From Clostridia bacterium (GTDB taxonomy: Bacteria > Bacillota > Clostridia > Oscillospirales > Acutalibacteraceae): a stretch of DNA of 64,000 bases. Below, piece by piece: positions 53,201-60,634 of the stretch. The notes below the pieces were generated by a model. It was given only the letters and a program-made list of their open reading frames with translations, made no database searches and had not been told where the DNA came from. The stretch covers positions 47,693-111,692 of the forward strand of contig JAFTLT010000057.1 of NCBI GenBank assembly GCA_017452785.1. Direction: 5' to 3'. How positions within the stretch are numbered: the stretch's first letter is position 1; each line of letters starts with the position of its first letter. Both the position numbers and the translations under genes were made by a program.

Positions 53201-53490
53201 TCTCAGAGGGCACCACAACTAACGGTATTGTCGGCTATCACGAGCTCACAACCACAATTAAATGTGACGGTGAGGATGAATTCAGATTTTATGTCGGCGG
53301 TCACAAGTCCGTAGCAACCTTCACAGTCCGTGACCGAAGCGGCAACACTGAAACAATATCCTTCGGTAACATTGACGGCAACTATCATAAGGAGGTTGTT
53401 TTAAACACTGTCGGTGACGGCGAGCTTTATGTTTCATACACCCTTCAGTGCGGTCATAATATAGCCGCTGCAGGATGCGTTAAAAACTGA
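50296..53490 (+). CDS. Large GH31 glycoside hydrolase with PA14 domain, probably secreted
   Basis: A 1064-residue enzyme. Residues 1-18 are hydrophobic and look like a signal peptide or anchor. A mutarotase-like domain leads to the GH31 barrel: the likely nucleophile is Asp328 in WWYDRNWW and the acid/base Asp405 in QWTGDVG, followed by ISSDLGGH and RMPWLY. A PA14 carbohydrate-binding domain (about 560-680, EYFSNSNFEGTP ... DDGIRIIVDG) is inserted, then beta-sandwiches. It acts on alpha-glucosidic or alpha-galactosidic chains; the exact specificity is open. Confidence 0.88.
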   Translation: MKILLTLIFSFYSVIAAIFGLDWATPYNPADTPESDLPSQVIVGEMRIQLLSDSLVRLEAEGERGYENRSSFTVEKRTGWKKIDFSQKTENGYTIIETDSYSVYVPEDAASCDGCYILSSDGDMLWEFETDTNSNVYLPSPSDELKSWYFTDTPRVIPSEDGYSVSALWHNLNGWDKTNYAQDVFVFLPQGSYEQFTSDFVELTGRSEMLTLNLLGYWDSRYYEYTEETAMQQINDYYNKGYPLDVLVIDTDWRVATSGTGYSINRKLFPNMKNFLSDVHDKGVSVVFNDHPEPTFGTDNLLDKSEMIFRNYNLQRILNKGLDYWWYDRNWWTSLKPVDEELSIYTSGMYAYQWITKDHYEDEAKCGEYARRPLIMANIDGINNGEQAYASELAAHRYSLQWTGDVGTSAEALSDEIFNTVYGSNIMGIPYISSDLGGHTSEVTDDMYVRWIQYGALSPIMRVHCTKPYSRMPWLYGDTAEEVTHNYVDMRYRLLPLFYSLSRENYETGLPLTRRLDITYPQYEEASRNDEYLLGDSILVAPIYEGDPETTDYTFTSDGKQGLKAEYFSNSNFEGTPEIVRYEDEIYYDWGLGSPDGLSVSDYFTVRWSGTLTVGEKDIFFNAYADDGIRIIVDGETIVDGWGTYNKTFITEPLKAGSTHDITVEYCDGNEYAHIYLTAHCEGEAKRNIFLPDGMWMDVWTGETFVGPTTIEVAHSLETSPIFVRMGSVLTLADNMKNTSEKDWSHLTLDVYPSADFKGEAMLYEDDTETVAYKDGQYRKTNITLSGDETQVLTIEAAEGTFEGERAFTKRSYTVRIHQRADWGKLERVTLNGKTVDFKVIAKDENAQPLAIIGGARDNTVYEITFTADVYEKSVLKFEFESAVNDGRNNSYDDSMIGIELSANTLNKDAAHIEIDESCDDFILYGLNWNYDSVSKQSSDNSLQNMSYRGNLDIFDDNYPISWKDGDIISEGTTTNGIVGYHELTTTIKCDGEDEFRFYVGGHKSVATFTVRDRSGNTETISFGNIDGNYHKEVVLNTVGDGELYVSYTLQCGHNIAAAGCVKN

Positions 53491-53502
53491 ATAACAGGAT
53501 TA

Positions 53503-53541
53503 AGGACGGCACCTCAACAAGAAGTGCCGTCCTGTTTTTTT
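53503..53541 (+). terminator. Terminator of the GH31 gene
   Basis: AGGACGGCAC pairs perfectly with GTGCCGTCCT over an eleven-base loop and is followed by GTTTTTTTCT. Confidence 0.88.
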
Positions 53542-53544
53542 CTC

Positions 53545-53679
53545 TTAATCTGTAGCCTCAATAGCCGTGTCAAGCATAGTCTCAGCAAAAATACCGTATC
53601 CCCTTTGCGGGTCATTGATAAGCACATGAGTTACGGCACCAACCAGCATACCGTTCTGAATAATGGGCGAGCCTGACAC
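53545..53679 (-). pseudogene. spoIVB: 3' fragment of the sporulation protease gene spoIVB, split by the mobile element
   Basis: Reading the minus strand, 44 codons are left: [20 protein letters not shown], then [19 protein letters not shown] and a stop. This is the C-terminal end of SpoIVB (peptidase S55), whose active-site serine lies in GMSGSPI. The frame upstream continues through foreign AT-rich sequence to a TAG without a usable start codon. The break falls at the codon before SGSP. SpoIVB triggers sigma-K activation across the forespore membrane; the rest of the gene should be on the far side of the element. Confidence 0.85.
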
Positions 53680-53702
53680 GAGTGTGTCAATATAGGACCA
53701 AC
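53678..53702. repeat. Left end of second element: copy 1 of a 25-base direct repeat
   Basis: ACGAGTGTGTCAATATAGGA, then CCAAC, matches 53834-53858 at 22 of 25 bases. It starts exactly where the spoIVB similarity ends, so it probably is the attachment-site half (attL or attR) recognised by the recombinases. Confidence 0.55.
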
Positions 53703-53826
53703 AAATTTTTTTAGGAAATTTTGATACCTAATTTACCGCAAAACACGCTTAAAATAACCTTTTTTGATTGATTTGAGTGTATTTTAGACTTAAAAAAATA
53801 ATTTTTAAGGCATAATAGGAATTTGA

Positions 53827-53873
53827 AAAACAAACGAGTGTGTGATAATAGGACCAACACTCGTCTGTTTGTT
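53827..53873 (-). terminator. Terminator of the DUF4160/DUF2442-HTH pair
   Basis: On the minus strand ACACTCGT's partner arms AAACAAACAGACGAGTGT and ACACTCGTTTGTTT pair with a small bulge; T residues follow. Between here and 53703 lies AT-rich sequence without a gene. Confidence 0.65.
53834..53858. repeat. Copy 2 of the 25-base direct repeat
   Basis: ACGAGTGTGTGATAATAGGA, then CCAAC, 156 bases inside the element. It overlaps the stem of the terminator for the DUF2442-HTH gene. Confidence 0.55.
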
Positions 53874-54311
53874 TTAAGTGTTTACGGGTTCTCCATACTC
53901 GCGTTTCATTGCATCTATGGAAACAATCCACTGTTTACCAAACTTACAAACATCAACACCATTAATGAGTTTTCCGTAGGTTATCGCTTTACGCAACGTA
54001 CTCTCATTCAGGTTCCATAATAATGTCGCATCGCTAAATGCCATCAGACCATCAAACGGTGTATCTATTGTTTTTCCGTTAGCCCAGAGTTCATCACAGG
54101 AAATGTCGATATCATCATTCCATACAATACCATAGCCGCCCTGATCAACAACCACATCATTAAATAATACAGGCTTTTCTTTAAGCGGAAGAAACATCAT
54201 ATGCTTATCGAACAATTTACTTACATCATAGATTTTTGTAACGCCTTCGGCAAACTGAACACACAGTTTATACTCCGGCAGAACATTGACACACTTGACT
54301 TTATGAAACAT
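53874..54311 (-). CDS. DUF2442 protein with C-terminal helix-turn-helix
   Basis: A 145-residue protein. Residues 1-85 match the DUF2442 pattern (KVKCVNVLPEYKLCVQFAEG ... VWNDDIDISCDELWANG). The C-terminal 55 residues (AFSDATLLWNLNESTLRKAI ... FGKQWIVSIDAMKREYG) look like a helix-turn-helix DNA-binding segment. I start at 54311, with AAGGAGG in front. It is encoded right after a DUF4160 protein; such pairs are often listed as toxin-antitoxin-like. It is the most likely self-repressor of the pair. Confidence 0.72.
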   Translation of the reverse strand: MFHKVKCVNVLPEYKLCVQFAEGVTKIYDVSKLFDKHMMFLPLKEKPVLFNDVVVDQGGYGIVWNDDIDISCDELWANGKTIDTPFDGLMAFSDATLLWNLNESTLRKAITYGKLINGVDVCKFGKQWIVSIDAMKREYGEPVNT

Positions 54312-54322
54312 ATATAACCTCC

Positions 54323-54577
54323 TTATTCCAAAGGACTCAAAGCTGTGAACTCCTGCGTTTCCCAAATATTTAAGAGAGCTTCCTTGTGGATTTTATTCCA
54401 TTCCAAAACCATTTCCAAAGCTTTCTGTGGAAGATATCCCTCCAGGATCTTACCGTCCTTTATACTAACTGCCGCCACATGCTCCCCGTAGATAGCATGA
54501 AAATGAGGCGGGTTGTGTTCTGATTGCTGAAAATACATACGGATTATGATTCCGTAAAACCTTGATAATACCGGCAT
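54323..54577 (-). CDS. DUF4160-family protein
   Basis: An 84-residue protein with the DUF4160 pattern: GIIIRMYFQQSEHNPPHFHA, then YGEHVAAVSIKDG and LPQKALEMVLEW. The HNPPHFHA histidines could bind a metal. It is the first gene of a pair with the DUF2442-HTH gene, eleven bases apart. Its promoter bears an overlapping palindrome. It may be the toxin-like partner, but no activity is known to me. Confidence 0.78.
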   Translation of the reverse strand: MPVLSRFYGIIIRMYFQQSEHNPPHFHAIYGEHVAAVSIKDGKILEGYLPQKALEMVLEWNKIHKEALLNIWETQEFTALSPLE

Positions 54578-54594
54578 TTGTCTTCTCCTTTCAT

Positions 54595-54623
54595 ATTATA
54601 TCACGATACCGTGATATTGTCAA
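54595..54623 (-). promoter_or_regulatory. Consensus promoter with palindromic operator for the DUF4160/DUF2442 pair
   Basis: TTGACA (54623-54618) and TATAAT (54600-54595) stand exactly 17 bases apart on the minus strand. The spacer is almost filled by the palindrome ATATCACG-ATAC-CGTGATAT (54598-54617), so a bound repressor would block polymerase. This supports autoregulation, as in toxin-antitoxin modules. Confidence 0.8.
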
Positions 54624-54689
54624 TGTCATTATATGTCTTACTGGTTACAATATTTCTTCAAAGTCAAGTATTGTCATAAACCAAATTGA

Positions 54690-56300
54690 TCAGACTGCTT
54701 CATAGTCTACATAGCTTGGCACCTCAATAATTTTTGCAATTTCATCTGTGAAATTCCACTCTATGCGGATAGAACCATCCTGCTTTACTATAATTCTTTT
54801 AATCAGTTCCTTAGTCAACTCCGGTGTCAACTTGTCAATCTGGTTATATCGAATAAAAGGATCCGTTTCGTCTATATTGTTTATGCTAAGCCTCATTTTT
54901 TCGCGAACATCTTTCATCTTATTCTCAGATACTGATAATTCAAGTTTGAGCTGTTCTGTGGCTAAAGACACCTTCTTCTTTTGTGCAATATATTCTTCCT
55001 TTGTAATTTTCATTTCAACGTAATCTTCGTAAAGACTCATTTTGGATTCTTCAAGCTGTGACAGCCTCTGTCGCATAGTCCGAATTTCTCCGGATAGGAT
55101 TTGTTCACTTGATTTTGCCATATTACTGTTTTCTCGGAGTCTCTTTATTTTTATATCAAGAATCTGACATTGCATCATTACAGCTCTTAGAACAATTTTT
55201 TCAAGAAGCTCTTCCGAAATTCGCACGTCAGAACAACCGATTGATGATGAGTAACGATGTGAAGTACACATCCAGTGTTTGTTCTGCTTTTTGCCCTTTG
55301 TCAACTTATTGCCACAACATTCACAGACCAACAAGGATGAGAAAGGATTATTGTGCGAAACACCTTTTGTTTTCTTTGTGGATTTTATCACCAACCTGGC
55401 CTGATAGTATAGTTCACGAGAAATAATTGCCTCATGGGTGTTCGGAATAATGGTTTGTTCTTCCTCTGGAATCTGCTTAACACGATTGCTACCAACTCTT
55501 ACAACATGAGATTTAAAAGGAACCGTATCCCCAGTGTAGATTCTGTTAGCAAGAATATTTCGAACTGATTCGAACGTCCAAAACTCCCTTGTCTTATACT
55601 TTCCCCTAACAGGTGCAAGGTAAACTGATGGCGTTTTAATGCCGAGGTCATTAAGTTTTCGTGCTATTTCTGTAATTGTTTTTCCGGATGCGGCCCATTC
55701 AAAAATATTCTTCACGACATCGGATACAATTTGATCAATTACGATGGTGTTTTTCTTTTCACCTTTCTTGTATCCGTAAGGTGCGGTGCCATAAACGTAT
55801 TCACCGTTCATCTTTTTTAAATCGACAGCGCTTTTTATCTTCTTTGATAAATCCTTACTATATAGTTGATTGATGAGGTTATGAATGGCAAGTTCAAGTC
55901 CGGCTGTGCTTTCACCATATTCATTACTATCATAATTATCGTTTATTGAGATAAATCTGATATCGTATGCAGGAAACACAAATTCAAGATAGTGACCTGC
56001 CTCAAGATAATTGCGAGCAAAACGTGACAAATCGCGTACAATAATTGTGCGTACTCGGCCCGCTTCAACAAGTCTTAGCATTCTCTTCATACCCGGTCTA
56101 TCCATTGAGGTACCGGAGAAACCATCATCGACTATCTCCTCAAACGTGGACGGATCAAATCCTTTCCTTCGCAGGTACTGCTCGATACATTTGCGTTGTG
56201 AACCAATACTGCAGCTTTCTTCAATCGCTCCTGATTCTACGTCGCCATCCTCTTTGGATAGTCTAAGATAGTTAATATCAATTTTTTCATTAAACAGCAT
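54690..56300 (-). CDS. Large serine recombinase, third of three
   Basis: A 536-residue large serine recombinase. The nucleophile is Ser15 in INYLRLSKEDGD; VRDLSRFARNYLEAGHYLE carries active-site residues. The recombinase domain is followed by a zinc ribbon (CECCGNKLTKG ... CTSHRYSSSIGC) and a coiled coil. It overlaps the preceding recombinase gene by eleven bases, so the three are made from one transcript. The element end lies about 1 kb downstream, in spoIVB. Confidence 0.92.
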   Translation of the reverse strand: MLFNEKIDINYLRLSKEDGDVESGAIEESCSIGSQRKCIEQYLRRKGFDPSTFEEIVDDGFSGTSMDRPGMKRMLRLVEAGRVRTIIVRDLSRFARNYLEAGHYLEFVFPAYDIRFISINDNYDSNEYGESTAGLELAIHNLINQLYSKDLSKKIKSAVDLKKMNGEYVYGTAPYGYKKGEKKNTIVIDQIVSDVVKNIFEWAASGKTITEIARKLNDLGIKTPSVYLAPVRGKYKTREFWTFESVRNILANRIYTGDTVPFKSHVVRVGSNRVKQIPEEEQTIIPNTHEAIISRELYYQARLVIKSTKKTKGVSHNNPFSSLLVCECCGNKLTKGKKQNKHWMCTSHRYSSSIGCSDVRISEELLEKIVLRAVMMQCQILDIKIKRLRENSNMAKSSEQILSGEIRTMRQRLSQLEESKMSLYEDYVEMKITKEEYIAQKKKVSLATEQLKLELSVSENKMKDVREKMRLSINNIDETDPFIRYNQIDKLTPELTKELIKRIIVKQDGSIRIEWNFTDEIAKIIEVPSYVDYEAV

Positions 56301-57996
56301 CCTTCATCACCCCGATTTCTTCGAGATAACCTAGCAATTCCTTAAAAGGATCGGCATAATTTAAAATGATTTTAATTTCTTTATTACCAGATACATATAT
56401 CTTATCAATCAGCAGTTCAACAATTTCTCGGTCAATGGCCGGAAGCTTGTGAAACCTTTTTATGGATTGAATCCATTTCGATGAAGATACGATAGCCATA
56501 TCCAGTTTCTTTATCTCGCTGAAGGTTCTGGATTCATCAAGAAGGATTGCATCGTATTGCGCGCTGTACTTTGCCTTCATCTGGCTGTATTCTTCTCTAT
56601 CAATGATGCGGTCAGTAAGATCTACAAGAAGTTGCTCGATTTTTGATTCCATATTCTTTCGTTTTGTACGGATTTCTATCAGCTTCTTCTCGTGTCCAGC
56701 AAGATGTCCGGATATATAGGGATTGGATTTAATCTCATCAATAAACTGTTCCATATCAATTGCGAGACGCACCTGTTGTTCAAGAAGTTTTTCAACCTTC
56801 TCCAGTATTAACGTCTGATTGACATAATGATTGCTGCACTTGATATGCTGTGAATCAATATACATACGGCAATTGTAATAAACGCGGCTGGGAAGTTTTG
56901 AAGTTGGTCTTGCGCATCCTTTTTGACCAATAAGTCGAGACCCACAATCCATACAATAGAGCTTATCTCTAAATATATCTCGGCTGTCTGTTTTGACCGG
57001 AGCTCGCTCATCAAAGTTTGCTCTTTTTTTCTCTTCTTCAGCGATGATCATCTGAACTGAATCAAACAATTCCTGCGTGATAATAGCGGGGTGTGCATTA
57101 GAAATGATGATCCATTCATCCTCAGATCTACGCTTCTTTTCTAAGCCAACCTTATCACGTTTCACTCGACCGTGAATCCTATTTCCAAGATAAACGATAT
57201 CCGACAGTATCTTTCTGACCGTTTTCCTAACCCAAATTGCATTTTCATACTTGGGATTAACCGTAATCCCTCGAATATATCTCAGTTTACCCGGGGACGG
57301 AATTCCTTCAAGATTCAAAGACTTACAAATAGCATTGATACTTTGACCGGATGATTTCATTTCGAATATACGTTTTACTACCGGTGCCGCAACTTTATCA
57401 ATGTCAAATGTGTTTGATTCAGGATTTCGGAGGTAACCATACGGAATACTGCCTGACGATGGTAGATAACAACCGTCATCAATTTTTGCGTTGATGCTGC
57501 CTCGAATTTTACGCGAGATATCCTTAACGTAATAATCGTTCATTACCATCTTTAAAGGTAAGGTAAGCGCAGTGCTATCTGCCTCTTCATTAGAACTGTC
57601 ATAATCGTCATTAACGCTTATAAGTCTTACATTCATTTCAGGGAAAATACTTTCAACATATTCGCTTGTTAAGATAAAATGACGACCAAGTCTGGAGATG
57701 TCCTTAATAATGACACAGTTGATCAAACCTGAACCAAGATCATTTATCATACGCTTAAAATCCGGCCTGTTGTAGTTCATTCCAGTGTATCCGTTGTCAG
57801 AATAGAAGCCAACAACCTTAATTTCAGGATGATCTTTTAGAAAATCCAACACGATCTTCTTTTGATTGCCGATAGAATTTTGTTCCTCATCATCTCCGTC
57901 TTCCACAGACAATCTGGAATAGATACCGCAAAGACATTCAAAGTTCGTAATTACTGTGGATTGATGCATATTATTAAATCGACTTTTCCGAGCCAT
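56290..57996 (-). CDS. Large serine recombinase, second of three
   Basis: A 568-residue large serine recombinase. The catalytic Ser30 stands in GIYSRLSVEDGD; VIIKDISRLGRHFILTSEYV follows. A zinc ribbon is seen at CMDCGSRLIGQKG ... CRMYIDSQHIKC, then the coiled coil. The start codon overlaps the stop of the first recombinase (TAATG). All three differ clearly in sequence, so they probably form a heteromeric integrase and excisase rather than recent duplicates. Confidence 0.92.
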   Translation of the reverse strand: MARKSRFNNMHQSTVITNFECLCGIYSRLSVEDGDDEEQNSIGNQKKIVLDFLKDHPEIKVVGFYSDNGYTGMNYNRPDFKRMINDLGSGLINCVIIKDISRLGRHFILTSEYVESIFPEMNVRLISVNDDYDSSNEEADSTALTLPLKMVMNDYYVKDISRKIRGSINAKIDDGCYLPSSGSIPYGYLRNPESNTFDIDKVAAPVVKRIFEMKSSGQSINAICKSLNLEGIPSPGKLRYIRGITVNPKYENAIWVRKTVRKILSDIVYLGNRIHGRVKRDKVGLEKKRRSEDEWIIISNAHPAIITQELFDSVQMIIAEEEKKRANFDERAPVKTDSRDIFRDKLYCMDCGSRLIGQKGCARPTSKLPSRVYYNCRMYIDSQHIKCSNHYVNQTLILEKVEKLLEQQVRLAIDMEQFIDEIKSNPYISGHLAGHEKKLIEIRTKRKNMESKIEQLLVDLTDRIIDREEYSQMKAKYSAQYDAILLDESRTFSEIKKLDMAIVSSSKWIQSIKRFHKLPAIDREIVELLIDKIYVSGNKEIKIILNYADPFKELLGYLEEIGVMKDAV

Positions 57997-59654
57997 TATC
58001 CCACCTCCTTTGTTTTTTCCTCTATGAGTTCATAGATATACTCCAACTCATTTCTGTAGTTGAACTCAATTTTTACACGTTTGTCCTCATACACGTATAC
58101 TTTATCTATTAGAGTTACAACAAGCTCTCGCGTGAGCTCAGTGACACCTTGGAACCTTTTAAATTCCTGTATCCAATCCGTATTGATTGAGGAAATTTCT
58201 TGCTCCTTGGCATACTCTTCGCGAAGACGACAAAGCGCTGCTTCCTCTGCTTCAAGTTGAGTTGTATATTTCTGGCGCATTTTATCATATTCTTCACGGT
58301 TAATAAGGTTATCGTTATATGCTTCATAAAGATTCATCCTCATATCTTTGCATCTATCGATATCCTTCATTTTCTGTGAGATAAGAACATCAATTCTTTG
58401 GAGTTTGGCATCCTCCAATATACCATGTCCAACCTCATTTAAAAGCTCGTCTAATTCTATAACAAGCTTTATTTGATTAGTGATCGCATTCATAACAACG
58501 CCTTCTAATCGGCTTTGCTCGAAATTGTGAATGGTACACGTTTTTCTATTTTTAAAGGATGAGCAGACATAATAATAAAACTTCTTTTCACTGCGGGTCA
58601 CAGTACGTAGTACCATTGCTCTCTCGCAATCCGCGCAGTACAATACACCCGCAAGTGGATTAACAGTCTTGCTGTTTGGCGACCGTCGCGTATCACGCTC
58701 AAGTAATCTACCAACAATGTAGAAAACGAGCGGGTCTACAATTGCAGGATGATTGTTTTGAACAACTATCCAGTCATCTTCATCACGATATTTCATTTTT
58801 TTAATTTTATAATTTGCTGTACCACGCTTTCCTTGAACAAGAGTTCCAATATATAGCGGGTTTGTCAAAATTCTTGTGACAGCAACAGCGCTCCATTTAT
58901 ATTTGGAAGTGCCCTTAAAACCACTTTTATAACTAAGCCCGATACTTTTTTTGTATTCTGCAGGCGGTAAGATTTGCTCGGAATTTAAGAAATCAGCAAT
59001 GCCGTTTTGACTATAGCCTCGTATTTTGAGCGAAAAAATCCCCTTTACAACCTCTGCAGCATATTCGTCAACCACAAGTTTGTGTTTATCCTCATCAGAC
59101 TTTATATAACCGTAGCTTGCAAAATTACCAATAAATTCACCATTACTACGTTGAATTCGAAATTGTTTACGTAAATTCTTGGAAAGCAAACGGCAATACG
59201 ATTCATTCATAATATTCTTGATAGGGATGATAATGTCATCCGAATGTTTGCTATTACTGCTATCCACATCATCATTGATAGCGATGAATCGAATTCCTAA
59301 TGATGGGAAAATCTCTTCAAGATATCTACCCATCTGAATATATTCTCTTCCAAGTCGAGAAAGATCTTTAACAATGACGCAATTTACCTTTTTTTGCTCT
59401 ATTGCGTCCATAACAGCACAAAAACCGGGACGATTAAAATTCGTTCCGGTATATCCATCATCATCTGCCTCAGCAACCAACTTGATGTTGGGATGTTTCT
59501 CCAAAAAGGCAGAAATCAACTTACGCTGATTGGCAATACTATCGCTCTCATTCTTACCTTTATCATCTTTGGATAAACGGTAGTAAGCGATAGCATAATA
59601 TTCAATTTTATCCTTCAGCATTGCCAAAGAATTAAGCGTATCAAGTACCTTCAT
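57996..59654 (-). CDS. Large serine recombinase, first of three
   Basis: A 552-residue large serine recombinase with catalytic Ser28 in AIAYYRLSKDDKG and VIVKDLSRLGREYIQMGRYL. The zinc ribbon is CADCERAMVLRT ... CSSFKNRKTC. A GGAGG site precedes the ATG. Three consecutive genes of this kind are the hallmark of so-called triple-serine-recombinase integrative elements in Firmicutes. Confidence 0.92.
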   Translation of the reverse strand: MKVLDTLNSLAMLKDKIEYYAIAYYRLSKDDKGKNESDSIANQRKLISAFLEKHPNIKLVAEADDDGYTGTNFNRPGFCAVMDAIEQKKVNCVIVKDLSRLGREYIQMGRYLEEIFPSLGIRFIAINDDVDSSNSKHSDDIIIPIKNIMNESYCRLLSKNLRKQFRIQRSNGEFIGNFASYGYIKSDEDKHKLVVDEYAAEVVKGIFSLKIRGYSQNGIADFLNSEQILPPAEYKKSIGLSYKSGFKGTSKYKWSAVAVTRILTNPLYIGTLVQGKRGTANYKIKKMKYRDEDDWIVVQNNHPAIVDPLVFYIVGRLLERDTRRSPNSKTVNPLAGVLYCADCERAMVLRTVTRSEKKFYYYVCSSFKNRKTCTIHNFEQSRLEGVVMNAITNQIKLVIELDELLNEVGHGILEDAKLQRIDVLISQKMKDIDRCKDMRMNLYEAYNDNLINREEYDKMRQKYTTQLEAEEAALCRLREEYAKEQEISSINTDWIQEFKRFQGVTELTRELVVTLIDKVYVYEDKRVKIEFNYRNELEYIYELIEEKTKEVG

Positions 59655-59784
59655 GAAACATACCTCCTAAAATTCTTCAGGAAATCTGTTTCCGGTGCTT
59701 ATCTTTTTATGGCCGACCAAGCCATATCATTGACCACTTATATTATCTGCGTTTAAGAACTCTATGTCAATAACTCCACCGGCA

Positions 59785-60033
59785 TTACCACAAATTACCT
59801 GAACCCTTGTCAATGTTACTTGCATATGAAAGAAGCCTTTCACGCAGGCTCACCTGGGTATCAGCATACCCGATTTCAACAACAACGCCGTTATCCAAAT
59901 AACAGTAGGGATTACCGATTTGCTTAACATAGTTCCTTACTCTATCATTACACGGCTGAGAAGTATCAATTACAACATCATTTATATCTTTAAGCAGAGA
60001 ACGGTCTGCATTTTGGGCAGTAATTTTCTCCAT
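59785..60033 (-). CDS. Small element-associated protein, family uncertain
   Basis: An 82-residue protein (MEKITAQNADRSLLKDINDV ... NDRVRNYVKQIGNPYCYLDN ... SLRERLLSYASNIDKG). I have seen similar small proteins next to recombinases in Firmicute conjugative elements (possibly the DUF6870 family), but no function is known. AAGGAG precedes the ATG. It is 130 bases before the recombinase genes and may belong to their operon. Confidence 0.6.
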   Translation of the reverse strand: MEKITAQNADRSLLKDINDVVIDTSQPCNDRVRNYVKQIGNPYCYLDNGVVVEIGYADTQVSLRERLLSYASNIDKGSGNLW

Positions 60034-60442
60034 AAATAACTCCTTTCAACTACATTTCAATTATTACCAAAATTTCGATTTGCTATTCAGCAAGTATTTT
60101 AACGTCCACCCGGCGCCTGCAGCTAACAGGTCCATAGGAATCTCACCTTCCCGCCTTCATTATGGCCGGACCGCGAATTACGGAAGTATCATTATCCCAA
60201 ATTCGCGTCATGGCGTAATGCAGGAGCTACCCGCATATTATTACTCTTGGTTCTGTTTGCCACTCAGACGGATAGGCGCTCGGCGAAAATGGAAAGTACC
60301 GGTTCTGGACTATTTATTTTTCAAGGTGCAATAAAAACATAGGGATGCTTTCATAAGGTAAAAACACATAAAAAATCGCAAATATAGTCAGTCCGGCAAA
60401 TTTTTTAAAAAAAAGACTCCGGATTTCTCCGGAGCCTCTTTC
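60034..60442 (-). other. 409-base non-coding stretch with strong dyads; candidate structured RNA or regulatory region
   Basis: No convincing gene is present. CGCGAATT (60172-60179) and AATTCGCG (60200-60207) form a perfect eight-base-pair stem with a 20-base loop. GGCCGG-type and TGCGGGTAGC/GCTCCTGCA pairings flank it. A tiny minus-strand frame, MDLLAAGAGWTLKYLLNSKS plus KFW, with GGTGAG before it, lies at 60062-60133. Its base composition is higher in GC than nearby intergenic DNA. Confidence 0.4.
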
Positions 60443-60634
60443 TCAGATATTAAATTTACTGATCTTGAGGGCAATTCGCATGAGTATGTACTGATGTAAA
60501 TCCTCATCATATTTGCCGTTGATATAGCAATGATGCTCAATAAGCGGTGCATACAAATCAATTATCTTCTCAAAATCATCATGATTACCCGCAACAGCGC
60601 CTTGTAAGGTAATTCGGAATAAATCCCTATCCAT
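60443..60634 (-). CDS. Tn916-like helix-turn-helix protein (ORF8 type)
   Basis: A 63-residue protein, MDRDLFRITLQGAVAGNHDD through DLYAPLIEHHCYINGK, matching the helix-turn-helix domain of conjugative transposon ORF8-like proteins, which pair with the ORF7 sigma-like factor. I start at the ATG at 60634 with AAAGGTGG in front. It overlaps the end of the sigma-like gene by eight bases, so the two are coupled. Confidence 0.75.
   Translation of the reverse strand: MDRDLFRITLQGAVAGNHDDFEKIIDLYAPLIEHHCYINGKYDEDLHQYILMRIALKISKFNI

Noticed and set aside
60080-60334. An 84-codon plus-strand frame in the non-coding stretch
   Set aside because: No ribosome binding site, odd composition and it runs through the dyads; the antisense structured reading is more plausible.
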